Source: Nephromyces sp. MM_2019 (Eukaryota > Apicomplexa > Aconoidasida > Nephromycida). Taken from it: DNA of 64,000 nucleotides. Location of the stretch: assembly GCA_015657535.1 (NCBI GenBank), contig JADHZB010001199.1:2102-66101 (forward strand), in the 5' to 3' direction. A program made the translations under genes and the position numbers. Positions within the stretch are counted from its first letter, which is position 1; every line of letters starts with the position of its first letter. Shown in pieces: positions 38,001 through 50,100 of the stretch. The notes under the pieces were generated by a model, which saw only the letters and a program-made list of their open reading frames with translations, did not search any database and was not told where the DNA came from.

Positions 38001-41000
38001 GTGGAAGGATGTGAAGCCCCAAAAGTATGCATTTCATTCGGATATGGAACAAGTAATTGACAGTGCATACCCACACTTTTCTGCTATTTTCGCACACAAA
38101 AAAGTGCCAAGGCAAGAGCGACTGATAATCTGGCTATCAGGTAGAATTTTAGTCGAAATTGCTATTGCTAATCTCTTCAGTGGCCAGCTCAAGAACAAGG
38201 CAAAGTCAAATCTTCAAAAGCCCACGACAAATGCACATGTTAAAGAGAGCTAATCGCAGGAGACATCCGAAGCTTAGTATGGACGCACAAGTTACCAACA
38301 AGCTCTAATAAAAAACAAGATATCAGCACGAGAAAGCTTCCAAGCAGTTTCCAGAGTTGCTAAAGCAGCACGAAACTTGCATTAAAAACCTCAACACACA
38401 CATAACTTAAAGCTATTAGAGCCTCAACTCATCACAAGTATAGGATATCATGCCTATCCAAAAATAGGCTAGAAAAAAGGCAGAATTTCTGCTTTGAAGC
38501 TGCTGATTTCAGCAAATTATCTCATCGTATAACTACCTGAAGAAAGATGGTCGTGCACGATCCCCCAACTGTAGATTTCGCCAGACTCAGTCAAGGCTAA
38601 GGAGTGATTTTTGCAACATGCTACCTAAGGATAAAGAAAAAAGATTATGTATATCTTGGAAACTTGTGTAACATCGAAATGGCAAATAGAATAACTACTG
38701 CAGGGAAACAAAAAATTCGGGGAAAACTGCCTGCCAACTGTTGGAAAAATTACAGATACCTACACACACACGCTCAGTAGAGAAGGAGGATAAATTTATT
38801 TAAATTTTATTATTTAGGCTTTTGGCTACCTCTAATGCAGGGTATGAACAAACACTCGATGCACCAGATATTTTCACACACATGGCCACCATTTTGAGGT
38901 GAAAACAGCTTCTATCAGATTTATCAAGCATGAAGGATGCATCCTGATTGATAAGGAGGAACTAAATTGCCAGTAAGAGGGAAATACATAGGAAAGCTAC
39001 GAGCCTGTTTGTTCATGACTTTACGAAGCTGCTTCACTTCAAAAAATCACGCAAAAAGGTATTTTAACATGTATTCATGAGGAAATTATCAAACAGGGGG
39101 TGGGGAAACTGGAGATTACACATAGTTTTTTCGATATAAAATATATTCTAGCAACACATAACGCTTGATAAAAATCTATATAAAAAATATTGAAGACTTT
39201 TATTTCTATGCAAAAAATCATCTAAACTACAAAATATGAATGTTATCGTTGTTTCATTTATTACAGAATCATCATTAACGCGCAAAATCTTGCTCACGCA
39301 TGCTCACGATATTCACTACAGCAGGAAAATACTCTGTAATTCAACGGTTAAGTAAAAGAGAGATAAACCACCACCCATATAATCATTAGCCTACCTGCAC
39401 AACTCGCTTCCCTTGTAAAGGGCCACAAGCCTCACCGAGAGACAACCCGGTGGCAGGCTTTCTCCGAGCCCATAGGTCATCACTTTGCTCTTTGAAAGTA
39501 AAGAAGACAGGCATGTATAGAGAAAATCGCCAGTACTACATTTAATATGAAATTTCAAGTGAGAAGCTAATATTCCGAAACTTCACAATATATATAATAT
39601 TGTTTTATTATCGAATAGATATTATTCAATGTATTATTCATTTGTAAATTATCAAAAATTCAACATTTTTATATAAAATGTTAAGTACCTATAATACCCA
39701 TTAAAGACACTCCATGAGACGTCCTAAATGATTGATATTACGGTGTACGTACACTACAAGGGGTAAAAATGGGAAAAGACTACAAGCATTGCAGCAGAGA
39801 AGCTACCTCATATCTTTTACATTGAAGTGCAATAGCTTAGCCATTTCAATACATCTGCCGAGGTATTCAACACATCATTACATAGAGCTGATAATGGGCT
39901 TTAGTCAACACATGTACGGCCCAAAAGGCAAGTCTTGATAAATCACTGTACATTAATATAGGGATAAAGACAAAAAATTTTAATTTCCTTCATTTTACAT
40001 TTAGACTTGGAGAATACTTAACGTTATAAAAACTATGAAATCATGCCATATTGGAGGTACTCAGCTTCAAACAAAATGCAATATTCATCGCCTTCTCTGC
40101 AATAATATATATAAGGGAGTAGAGCTTTTACAACTATTTACGTAGATACTTAGAATATAGAATCAGGCAGATACAAAATAAATCATCAGCTGATTGTAAA
40201 ATACACAGTGCAAGTCTACATTCGAAAATTTTCACTAAGAAAATTTTTTGAATTTGGGTTTAAACTAACTTAAAGCACTAAAACCTAGATGATGAAACCC
40301 TAAACTCTAGAAGATGAAACCCTAAACCCCAAACTCTAGATGATGAAACCCTAAAACCTAAACCATTTTTTAGGACATGTATTTAGAACAGGTACGGTAC
40401 GCTGCAGAATTTCACTTAACAACTTATTGGAAAATCAATAAATAAATGCGGTATTAGCACCATATATCTAAGCTCAAATTAACTTTCATACTAACCTGTA
40501 GGATTCTGGCGACCACATTGTCCAGAGGTATTTTTACCATAAGAATAAACTACTCCATCTTTTGTCAAAAGTAGCATGTGGGATTCACCACAGCAAAACT
40601 GAAAAGAAAACACAACAACGAAAACTATTTACATCTTCAATAGCCAAGAATTTCAAGAAGAGAAAATCAACGATACCTGAGAGCTAAGAGACATCTTCTA
40701 GAAAAAAAGCGCATTCATATAGACTTGAATTGACGTATATTTGCGGAGGTATCGCGGAATAAAACAAAAGAATCATTAAAATGTTGATTTAACTATTGAG
40801 TTAAACATAAAAGTGCGTAAAGTTCAATTGAACTTGGTGCACCTTTTGTATCACCATGCAGAGATGTGGCCACACAAACGGCTGATACAGTCAGAAAAAG
40901 ATAAAATGGATGAAGGATCTTCATGATTTCAGTAAGCTTGCAAAGATACGCGAATAAACAATGAACTAAGTTGGGATCCATCAACTGTCTGATATATCAA

Positions 41001-42970
41001 ATCAAATAATATCCATAGGATGCCTTGATTTTAATAGTGAAGGAATATTAATAATAACTAACAATGGAGATTTGGCCCTTTATTATCTATGGCAGGCTCT
41101 CATTTAGAAAATAGACGCAGCCTGCACGCCAAGCATGTTGCGTGCGTGTCTGTGTGTATGCGCCAAGCATATAAAGTAGCATAAACACATAGAAGAAGCT
41201 ACTAGGACCAAGATCCTGCTAGTAATGGCAGATAGAGTGAGACTAGCGACGAGCCCCATACGACCTGTGCAATATTGAGCTTCCAAAGTTCACACAACCG
41301 TACTAGCTGAGGCACAGTTTGTACACCAGCCGATGAAAGCTCCGAAGCATTCTCTGCTAAGCCTAACTGGTTATCTTGAAGGCGTCCCCAAGTGAATAGC
41401 TGCATTAATTACAAAATTTGTAAAATGTATTTAATCAACTGTGAATTCCTCAGAAAAGTAAATATTCAATGCAAAAGTGTAGTTGCTGCTTCTATAGACG
41501 AAAAATGGAATACAGATAATATCAATTGCATCGCACAAGAGAGCGCCCTCCCAAAGTTCATCCATATTAGTCATGTATATTGCAAAAAAATTAACTAGAA
41601 AAAAAGCAAGTATAAAAAAAAGAAGCAAAAATTAACTAGAAAAAAAGCAAGTATAACGAAGAGAAGCAAAAATTAACTTTAAAAAATTCATGGAAATCTG
41701 CAACGGTCAAAATATAAGAGTGATGTCACATGATACCCTTCCCTTGGTCGTAAGGCAGGCCGAATGAAAGAGATTTGCACCACAAGCTTCTACAATTTCG
41801 CTTGGTTCTAAGGCCATTCCCTTTATCGATGAAGGTGCGGCGTATGTTGCTGTGTCATTCTGGTAGATAAATTGCCAAAGAGGTTTTACAATCATTTAGT
41901 CCCGAGAGGACGAGAAAACTTAACGCAAATTTTGCAACATGAAGCGTAGCTTACACCGCAGGAACAAGCATGATAGAAAAACCTGGAAAACTACCTCGTA
42001 TCCCATAATAACGTGCCCGACCAAAAGCACTATGACAAAGGTAAACCGGCGAGTGCACGACTAAAGGCAAGCAAAGATGAGGCTTCTTCATCCAATTATA
42101 CAAATATATACCGACAAAAAGCTAAGAGTATTAATAACTGCTATAGAAGTGCAGTAAGATGCTACCAAAGCAATTGTGGGTTAGCAGATAGTGTGGGTCC
42201 TCGAAAAGAGCCGCATTGCAAAATTTGTCCGTAGAAAAAAGTGCTCCATATTTACGCACAATGAGGGACCTTTAAAACATAATACAAAAAACGAAAAAAT
42301 GCTGATATCATGCTTAGATCAGTCGTTTTCCAGCAAAAAAAAAACCATGCCATCGACGCGTTAAGATCAAGCATTTCTTCATAGACACAAAATTCCATAT
42401 AATGCAAAACAAAGAATTTAGCGTGACCAGAAAAACATGAAATGCATCATGCAATTACAAAGTGTCAGCTGGTGAAATTTAGAGGCAATAACCTGTCCCA
42501 ACTGTCCATAAGTTCCATCACCCCAGGAAAAATCCTCCGTCTTATTATGCTGGCTGAGTGAGTCTAGGAAAACAAGACCCGCTCCGCAATGGTCTTTTCC
42601 TGCAGCTCTACCAGTGCTAAGTTGAAGAGGGAGAGACCTGCTTAAGCGAAGTTTTTGCTGAGAAGTAGCGTAGCTCAGTAATATCCCAGTGGCCACAAGC
42701 TTCAAAATGCACGAACCCTTAAATGAATCGGAGGAGTGGGAATAATCAGTTGAGCCACCATAATATGGGAATGGATTCGACGACAGATACAGCGCCCGTG
42801 AAGCAACCGTGGTATTGGTCTGATTCTTCGCTATTTTTGAGAAGCCGTGAAAATTGGGGTAGCTTATCCCAATAGAAGCTATTCTGCAAGTGGAAATAGC
42901 CGGGGAACCTGGAACTGACGCAAAAGCTGCTTCATGACGCCTAAATTTTGAAGACTATATCATGCTCACC
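35017..42970 (-). CDS. RCC1-repeat beta-propeller protein, multi-exon
   Basis: Exons recognised by RCC1 repeats and splice phase: 42940-42493, 41859-41737, 41399-41265, 40598-40496, 39489-39395, 38624-38537, about 37372-37265, 36493 to about 36310, 35634-35557 and 35299-35017 (stop). Blade motifs include [109 protein letters not shown] and [12 protein letters not shown]. That is enough for a seven-bladed propeller. RCC1 propellers serve as Ran exchange factors or as protein- and chromatin-binding scaffolds; nothing here decides which. The first six joins and the 37265/36493 and 35557/35299 joins are phase-exact. The join from 38537 (phase 1) to the 37.37 kb exon (phase 0) fails, so an exon may be missing there. 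The join near 36.3 kb is also uncertain. The N-terminal region before the first blade is Ser/Tyr-rich and its start codon is not fixed. Confidence 0.85.
36576..36680. repeat. Imperfect GATTGGATA-type repeat in an RCC1 intron
   Basis: Variants of agattggat/agatt recur through this stretch (agattggactagactgg, gattggatagattggata, tagattggatagattagatt). It lies in the intron just upstream, in gene sense, of the exon at 36493. It reads as slippage-type repeat with no coding meaning. Confidence 0.75.
37404..37680. repeat. Long imperfect TG/CA microsatellite
   Basis: The stretch is dominated by gtgtgcgtgtg, tgtgattatatgtg and similar units, with interspersed tctcatgatt. Open frames on both strands (Cys/Val/Tyr-rich on plus, His/Thr-rich on minus) are simply translations of the repeat. 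It lies in the RCC1-gene intron next to the acceptor of the exon near 37372. Confidence 0.85.
40278..40366. repeat. Interstitial telomere-like repeat (CCCTAAA type)
   Basis: Roughly three copies of a 22-29 base unit carry gatgaaaccctaaa plus actctag. CCCTAAA/CCTAAAC motifs occur on the plus strand, that is TTTAGGG on the minus strand. This is the telomere repeat type of plants and several apicomplexans. It lies inside the intron between the RCC1-gene exons at 40496 and 39489, so it is internal, not a chromosome end. Confidence 0.7.
41586..41682. repeat. A-rich tandem repeat, period 41
   Basis: The unit attaactagaaaaaaagcaa begins at 41590 and again at 41631, with a partial third start near 41671. 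It lies in the intron between RCC1-gene exons 41859-41737 and 41399-41265. Confidence 0.75.
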
Positions 42971-43030
42971 ATTGAATAGACTGTCCTTTACTATACCGAG
43001 CGGATGGTCTGGATGCTGCTAGAAGAAGTT

Positions 43031-43144
43031 TTAAAGGCTAGTAGCAACTACTTCTTGACAAAAGAGAAAGTCTGGCACCATCGAACATACTCGAACTAGA
43101 AGTGCTAGCAGTTGTAAGCAAATCCGAGCGCCCACTCTACGCAT
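43031..43144 (-). CDS. Candidate signal-peptide start just upstream of the RCC1 gene
   Basis: ATG at 43144 opens 37 codons coding MRRVGARICLQLLALLVRVC and a short tail, with the charge and hydrophobic pattern of a secretory signal. The RCC1 frame opens right behind it in another frame. Within that frame a GTGAGC donor (last exon base 42970) and an acceptor at 42941 would make a 29-base intron, joining SKGQSIQW to RHEAAFAS. No phase-correct route from the ATG into the RCC1 frame was found, so this could be chance. Confidence 0.2.
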   Translation of the reverse strand: MRRVGARICLQLLALLVRVCSMVPDFLFCQEVVATSL

Positions 43145-43149
43145 GACGT

Positions 43150-46006
43150 ACTTGTGCAATGCAGAGTCGTCGGTTAGAAATTATTAGCGTGACATCGGTA
43201 ATTTGATGAAGTGCCATGTTGCTTCTTGATACTTTTTCATGAGGAATGCAAGGCATAAACAAGTACCGATTAGGGAACAAAATCCGGATGCCGGCCAGCG
43301 GCGTACACTTGGAACTTTTTCAGTAGGAAATGCAGTCTACTGCTTGTCAAACTTTGCCCTCATATAACTTATCCTCAGTGTAGTGCCTCAATTTGAGACT
43401 GCCCATGGCGAATCATCGTAGTCACCGCTAGCACGGCCACTAAGAGCGCTTCGCGTACCTCAATGACAACCTCTACCATACGGTTACGCGGTTGCACTCA
43501 TGGAAGCTATGCCATTAGCTATAATGGCTCCGTACTGTTTTCCCCACACCTGGATAAAACTTGGCTGCCATAGAGTAAACCACTGCCCACGTTTCGGCTA
43601 ACCAAGCTACTGGGAATTCCTAATATATCTTGGTCATATGTCGGGAAAACGAGCACTGCGTAGCAATTTTGGTTTTTTTCTCTTCAAGCTATAAGATACG
43701 CTTCACAAAAGAAGTGCACTACATTAATTTTTCCTGAGGTTGTAAAATTTCTGCGTTCATGCTCGGATACGCCCGCTCCTCAACCAGTGTAACAGTAGGA
43801 ACATGTCAAACGTTATGATTATTTTCTTCCATGAAATACCGTACATGCACCGAGAAGATTTGCTATCCGCTGCTAATTTTACGCATGCCTAACCAACGAA
43901 AAAAACTTTGGAATAATAGATTCATTTGGTGTGCAATATTTAATGCTTGGAGGAAAGCCTAATCCAAACCGTCCTCGAAAATCAGAGCAGAGCTTTGCTT
44001 TAGTGAGTTAGCGTTAAGGGAAGAAGGCCACCTATAGCGCTACGTAAGGATGTGCTAACTCGTCAGTGTTTTTACTACGTACTTATCTTACCGATGCATG
44101 CTACGCAATTTATACATGCTGAGGCTAAGAAGAGCACTGAGCCCCTCAAAAAGCGGTGCAAAGGTGATTCGTTTTGGACTAAAATGGATGATTGTTTTAA
44201 TTCTCCCTTGTAAACTGGCTAAGTCATATTCACTTTGCTGGTGCTAATTCACACTGCCATTTATGTTGCTTAACACTATGAAACATCGTTTTAGCTGTCA
44301 ATAAATGTCTTGCCACTCCTCATACCTCAATGTCTGTGCTATTCACGCGGTTTTCTTCATATTGACCTATTCAAGAGGATATGCGACCCATAGCACCAAT
44401 CTCAAAGGAAGATGCTTTTTTTGCAGTAGATATTATCAGCACTAATTTCGATACTAGAAAATAACCTTAGACGGATTGAATTGGAAGGTGTAGACTGTAT
44501 CACGAAAGCAACTTGCCGCTTCGGAAGTCATGCATGTACGAACGTTAAGATTGCACCGCGCACAAAACAGTTGAGGCGAAATGGTTTTGCCAAAGTGCTT
44601 GATGAGGAAGAGTATATCCTGTAACAGCGCCTTTTTTAAAATGGGTACGAAGGCATTTGCGAGCTGGGATAAACTCCCAATGCATGATAATTATTGCTGG
44701 ACTATTTACGGCGAGTTCATTCATTCGCATGACTAGGAATTTATTGAGAGGCCCTTATACACAAAAATAAGCGTTATTGCGCCCAAAAAGACTACTGCGC
44801 GAAGGTGGCTTGAAGAAAACATTTTTACAAATTCATGAAGCCAACATTCAGTTGGCTTCAATGGTCGTTCGCATTACGCTTTTGGTAATAGCTACATTAG
44901 TTACAGAACTGGAAAAGCTCCTACTACTACCGCCTGTCAACCCAGTTGTTGACCTTCCGGTTTAAAGTAAACACGGATAGCCTTACAATCGATTTACCGT
45001 ACACTCACTTTCGTGCTCTATAGCGTCTTCCGAGCCATATCTCGTTCGCCCTCTGGGAGCTCAAAGCTCTCCAATATCCAGCTATGTACGCTGCCAGCAC
45101 ACTCAGTGGAGCCAGAGTATTCCAGCATGACATGTTGTGTACTAATCCGCTGCCTCTACCGAGGCACACTTGTTTTCCTTAAGTGTTCTTTGAGCCACAA
45201 GGTCGTGACCTTGTATCATATTGAAGTAATTTGAGCAAGCAAAACTTATACGTGGTATACAGTCAAAATCAGTATCACTATTAACTCGGTGACTCATGCA
45301 CAACCTAGATAGCGTTTGAATAATCTGAAGGTGTTCTTCTCACTGAAATAAAGGAATGAAATCGTTTGCCGATACGGCCTGAAGTAGGATGATGAGTCCG
45401 GAGACTTCCCAAGGGAAGAAACTTTTTAGAAAATTCTAAATCTGTGTATATCTCTCAGAAGAAAAGTTGTCAGAATATTTTAAGATGGGTGTTCTGCTTC
45501 CCCATGAAAAGTACGAAGATTGAGGAAACCCAAACGTACGGGATTCCTGTGGATGTAAAATTCTAAGCAGTTGTGCTAACGGATAGCGTGCTTAAGGTTG
45601 TATGTCCCCATCTATGCCTACGGTCTGGAAGCTTTAGTCACTATACTATATTTTAGGGAATTCCAACCCATGACTAGGGCATATTAGTGAGTCTTGGAAT
45701 TCGACCAATCCTGGCAGCTAAAGATGGAAAAATCGCCTATAAAAGTTGTATACCTTACTGCAGCTGCCTCTAAAATCCAACGGTAAACCTAAAATATTTT
45801 CAAATGCAGGGCTTTCAGGGCACTTTGTTGGCAGAACCGGCTAGGCTTCACCCTCATAAACCACAGACGCGGACTCCTCCTGCAGGAACATAGCGATGAG
45901 CACTGAATTATTACGGTCATAAGGTCCGCAAGAGCGGACAAAAATATATGACTTCGAACTACAGGAAGAATTACCTACGCAATGCCTACGTGATGGGCGA
46001 AGTTCT
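43150..46006. other. Gene-free, balanced stretch
   Basis: Little strand skew and only short frames (largest about 73 codons at 45013-45234, plus). No domain, tRNA or long repeat was seen. A small hairpin (GTCCGC, loop aaga, GCGGAC, 45924-45939) lies just downstream of the transporter stop. The left end should contain the promoter of the RCC1 gene and the right end the 3' untranslated region of the transporter. Confidence 0.5.
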
Positions 46007-47158
46007 TCACCTATTCCCACATAGAATGTACTGTAGCAGTTCTCCTAAATTTACCTGCTGCTCCGGGGTATAGGAAGAGAGCAAAGCCATTTTATTTTCA
46101 GGCTGCTCCGCACCAGCTTTTGGCCTATGATTGGCCTCTTCTAGTAGCTGCATGTCTACTTCCTCGGCATTAGTAATGACATCCACAGCGCCGACTGCTC
46201 TACCACAGACCACCAATATAGTAGCCAAGAATCCTTGCCATGCTGGAGCTCCAAATGAGAGGCCGATGAGAAACACGAGTATGATTGAAAGTATTTCCAA
46301 GAAGCGCCACGGATTCTGCCCAGTCTTGCGAATAAGTCGATTGGATACTACATTCTTCAAAAATGGAAGGGCTCCAACCGTAGCAAGGCATCCCCATAAT
46401 TGCCAACTTCGCAATGAAAAGAAGTCATAGGGCAGGTGAAATAGCACCTTCCATTCGCCAGCTATAACAAGTAGCACAGGCAGTATCAAAATGCCTATGG
46501 CATGTTGATGATTGTGAAGCGTGTTTCCTTTCCCTTGAACCAGGTGCATTATCCGCTGTAGGTACCCGGCTCGGAAGGCTGCTGCTGCGGCCGCGTAGCA
46601 TAACGCGTAAGGCAAGACGGCTAGCCCAACAGTTTTAGAATCACTTGTGCCAATGAGGAAAGCAATGGTCAGTAACAAGATAGACTTCCAGCGCATCGGC
46701 ATATACTCCTCGCCACAACCAACGAAACGAGCGATATGATGCAGAACTACGGTTATGCTGGCTACCACTGGAAATGTAGCTGGTGATTGTATTTTTGAGA
46801 GCACTACATTTGCGAGCACTAGCATAGCACAGTACGATAACGTTGGTATGAAAAGGGTGCGCAGCAGGTTTTGATCTATTTCCACCGGGGGAAAATATGC
46901 CAATTTCGGAAACTCTTTGCCACATTCCCCCAGAACCTTAGCCATTACTAAGCCCTGCATAAGCTGCCACCATGTCACGAAAATAGGAAATGGGATGACA
47001 TTATCAAGTAGCTGAAAAAGTACGAAAACATTGCTGAGAGTGAGTACTAAGAATAGGGCTTCTGTAGTCACAAGCTCCGGATTCTTAATATATCTATCTA
47101 AATCTGAAATCTTCGGAACTGTTAAGCTCCTCATTTTTTCGCAATGGGAAAAAATCAA
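46007..47158 (-). CDS. Nucleotide-sugar transporter, GDP-fucose transporter-like (drug/metabolite transporter superfamily)
   Basis: This is a single-exon frame of 383 residues. About ten hydrophobic segments are visible: roughly residues 33-52, 60-78, 101-118, 128-147, 158-174, 180-200, 222-240, 258-275, 292-315 and 318-335. The N-terminal half reads IPFPIFVTWWQLMQGLVMAK, then a GE.GK.FP..AYFPP stretch and a four-helix block. This order is typical of SLC35C-type carriers such as the GDP-fucose transporter. These move GDP-sugars from cytosol into the ER/Golgi lumen in exchange for GMP, feeding glycosylation. Substrate cannot be read from sequence, and related TPT/UAA carriers are the alternative. 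The family's FNN motif region reads LANVVL here. The C-terminal tail after the last helix is acidic and cytosolic-looking. It is unusual here in lacking introns and in lying in a GC-richer, unskewed block. Both Met1 and Met9 are possible starts. Confidence 0.8.
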   Translation of the reverse strand: MIFSHCEKMRSLTVPKISDLDRYIKNPELVTTEALFLVLTLSNVFVLFQLLDNVIPFPIFVTWWQLMQGLVMAKVLGECGKEFPKLAYFPPVEIDQNLLRTLFIPTLSYCAMLVLANVVLSKIQSPATFPVVASITVVLHHIARFVGCGEEYMPMRWKSILLLTIAFLIGTSDSKTVGLAVLPYALCYAAAAAAFRAGYLQRIMHLVQGKGNTLHNHQHAIGILILPVLLVIAGEWKVLFHLPYDFFSLRSWQLWGCLATVGALPFLKNVVSNRLIRKTGQNPWRFLEILSIILVFLIGLSFGAPAWQGFLATILVVCGRAVGAVDVITNAEEVDMQLLEEANHRPKAGAEQPENKMALLSSYTPEQQVNLGELLQYILCGNR

Positions 47159-50100
47159 CTAGAATATTACGGTAGATCTAACTCGTAACGCATTAAGTCA
47201 AGACTCGATCGAACGACGTAGAACTATCTGAAGGGTAAGCGATTAACTGTTAGTTTATATGACAGTATGTACTTGCCTGCAAGTGTCTTATTTCAGCCCT
47301 ATTTTATTGCGTCATAACTAAGGAGCTCTGTAGCTTGAAAAAATTAATTGAAAATGACAAAGCATTATTCACGATATCGCTACGGCAGCGTATATATATT
47401 GATAGTCAGAATGGCCAATTAAAAAGAGCTACTGTTGAATACATTGAAGGAAGTCTCAAGATAACCTAAATGGGCCTGTACCATATATTAATTAACACTA
47501 TAAGCATAAGTGAAGCTTAAAATAAAGCGGAGTAATTGCTTAATGCTGAAAAATATTTTGATAGTCAGCACCCCGCGTGCAACTTAATTTTAGCTATTAA
47601 ACAGAGGGCTGACTGGATATGAAGTCCATGTGTGGTCTTTATTAATTTCCTGGTAGCCTGCCCCCTTCGAGCACCAAGTGATCAAGTTAAGCGAAAGCTC
47701 CAGCTAATGCTTGCATACATATCCTGGTGGAATTTACGTACACGCATTCGTTGACGAATGCCGAAGAATGGGATCCTAGATTAATCATCTGGCAGCTAAA
47801 AACTTATGAAAATGTTCGTACTACTCTATGTGAAGATATAAATGGCCAATATCTCGCTTTCAGGCTTGGGGGATAGGATATTCAGTTCTCCGCCTCATGT
47901 AATCGTTGGCAAACTAGTAAACTAAGTAGTGGTGAGATAGTTGGCGAAAATGAAGGAACCAAGGGATAATATCGAACTTTGCTGCTGTTAGAACTTAATA
48001 GGAGCTCACTATGAAATGCAGGAGAGGGGTCGCCATTTTGAGTCAACGGGCCAGCTAGTGACTTGGCCTACTCGCATCCTTTCCTGATTTACAAGACTGG
48101 TGAGGGACCTCGCAACTCGTAGTTTGGGTATTCGGGCTTCTAAGCCAGGACTAACCAGGTGATTCGAGATGCATTTGCGCAAGGATTACGCTCGCTTTGG
48201 GCTTCAGAAGTAAGCAATGAAGACTCTCGGTGGTAGCTCGATAATAATTACGCGACAGAGCTAGGCAGGTTGCATTCTTGGCGAATTCTGCCACTTTTTG
48301 TGCTCTTGGGTTATTTAAAGGATACAACATAAATCTATTACCCTAAAATAGTCTGGATGCACTATCCGTATATTAGCTAGTAACAGCCTAACTCGGTACT
48401 TCCCTATCATACATATGGCTTATCATGCAAGCCCATGGCAGTCTTGGTAGAAGTGACACCAGTGACGTACAGTTAAGAAGCAAAAAATAAATACTAGCAG
48501 CCATTCATGCTGATGCTCGTACTTTAGCTCATCTATTCTCCTACCTACACACAAAGTATTTACTATATCAGCTCTCTCATTACGGATTATCTCCTATGAA
48601 GGTATCTAGCCTCGAGATCTGCCTAACCAGGTAAAACCCTAATGGACAGCTTTGTGCTAAGGGTACCACTTTTCTTGCCACACCTAAATATTCAAGAGTC
48701 ACTTATTTGTACGGTATATCCTTTTTTATCTTTAATTCGATTCAATAGTCGCAAGCATAGCAAAGATACGGCTTCTCCTCCAGTGTGCGACGGAGTACAT
48801 GAAATTAATTTGCATAGAAAAGTCTGTTACTATAATTCTCAAAGGGAGAAACTGCATCTTGAAACGGTTGCTTTACAGCTAGACCGATAAAGCAAGTTAA
48901 GTTGGTGTAAAAATTAAATTGGAGGGAACACGGATAGCGTACTTTCACAGGGCGTCTCAAGCCATTTGCATACATTACCCTATAAAGCCTAACCCCACTT
49001 ATTAAGCCTCGTAACATCACTTTAAAAGCTAAAAACGCCTCATATTTTCAAAGCATTCTCCAGATTTGCAGCGGCAAGCCTTGGTAGCAGCTTATACTAC
49101 CATTTCAGGACTTTTTTTCAATTTAGACAACGTGCAGCCTGAATGTACTTGAGGGGAACAACTTAATTTACTAACTAGTTCTTGACTATGCAAAGACACC
49201 TTCAATTCTATTTTGAAATAAAACAAGCGTCAAGATTTGCTAAGCCTAAAAGGTTCGTGTGAGCATATCTGCGAAGAGCGTAGCAGGTTTCCGTAGGAAT
49301 TTAATGGCCTTCCATTACCAAAGAAGTTTCATAATATACAATCCGCAGCGCAGATTTCCTCATAAAAAAGATGAAGAAGTGGATCTAGCAATACAGACTC
49401 AACCAAAAATATTATTGAGTAAACTAGACATTTGTGAACACGCGCATGCACTAGGAGACTACCTCTGTAAAAGATGCCCAGAATTTAATCGAAAGTTTAC
49501 AATTGCTATATTGTGATTTTATTGACTGCAAAGAAGAGCAGCACGAAGCATGATCGTTAATTTTGATGCTGTAGTAGAGTAGTCAGCCCTCTCTAAATAA
49601 ATTTAGCTGCTCACTTGCAGTTAGCGCAGACAGCAAATAAGATGTCGCAGTGAAAAGCCCATCTCATCGAAAGAATACATTGGCGTAAAAGCTACCAGGA
49701 AAACTTTGGTTCCTTCGCGAGCTGAAGATAAAATCAGGACACAGAAAAAAATTTTCGCGTACTAAAACTTCAGCTCTTGTTTAAATTATCCATTGCTTAC
49801 TGCGAATTGCAATAAAAGACTTAACCTTAATTGTAACGTTTCAAAAGCCTTGCGATCAATTTTATAGTGGGCTATACATAATTAATTCCGGCAAATCTCA
49901 AATAACTGCGTAAACACTTAATGCACGACACCTTAGACCCAAATTTAATTCAGACCTCAATCTAGTTCCCTTGTAGCTTAATCCATAAAAGAGTAAATAA
50001 AAAAATTACAGTTACACAAAACTTCACTCACAGAAAGCGGCCCAAGGATATAACCGAACATTTATTATACGAAAAGAAGTTTTTTGACAGCTTAGCATTC

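Noticed and set aside
45924..45939. GC-rich hairpin as a transcription terminator downstream of the transporter
   Set aside because: The stem is only six base pairs, and hairpin terminators are not expected in a eukaryotic nuclear gene.
46131..46925. Frames in other registers within the transporter gene
   Set aside because: They are shadows of the 383-residue transporter.
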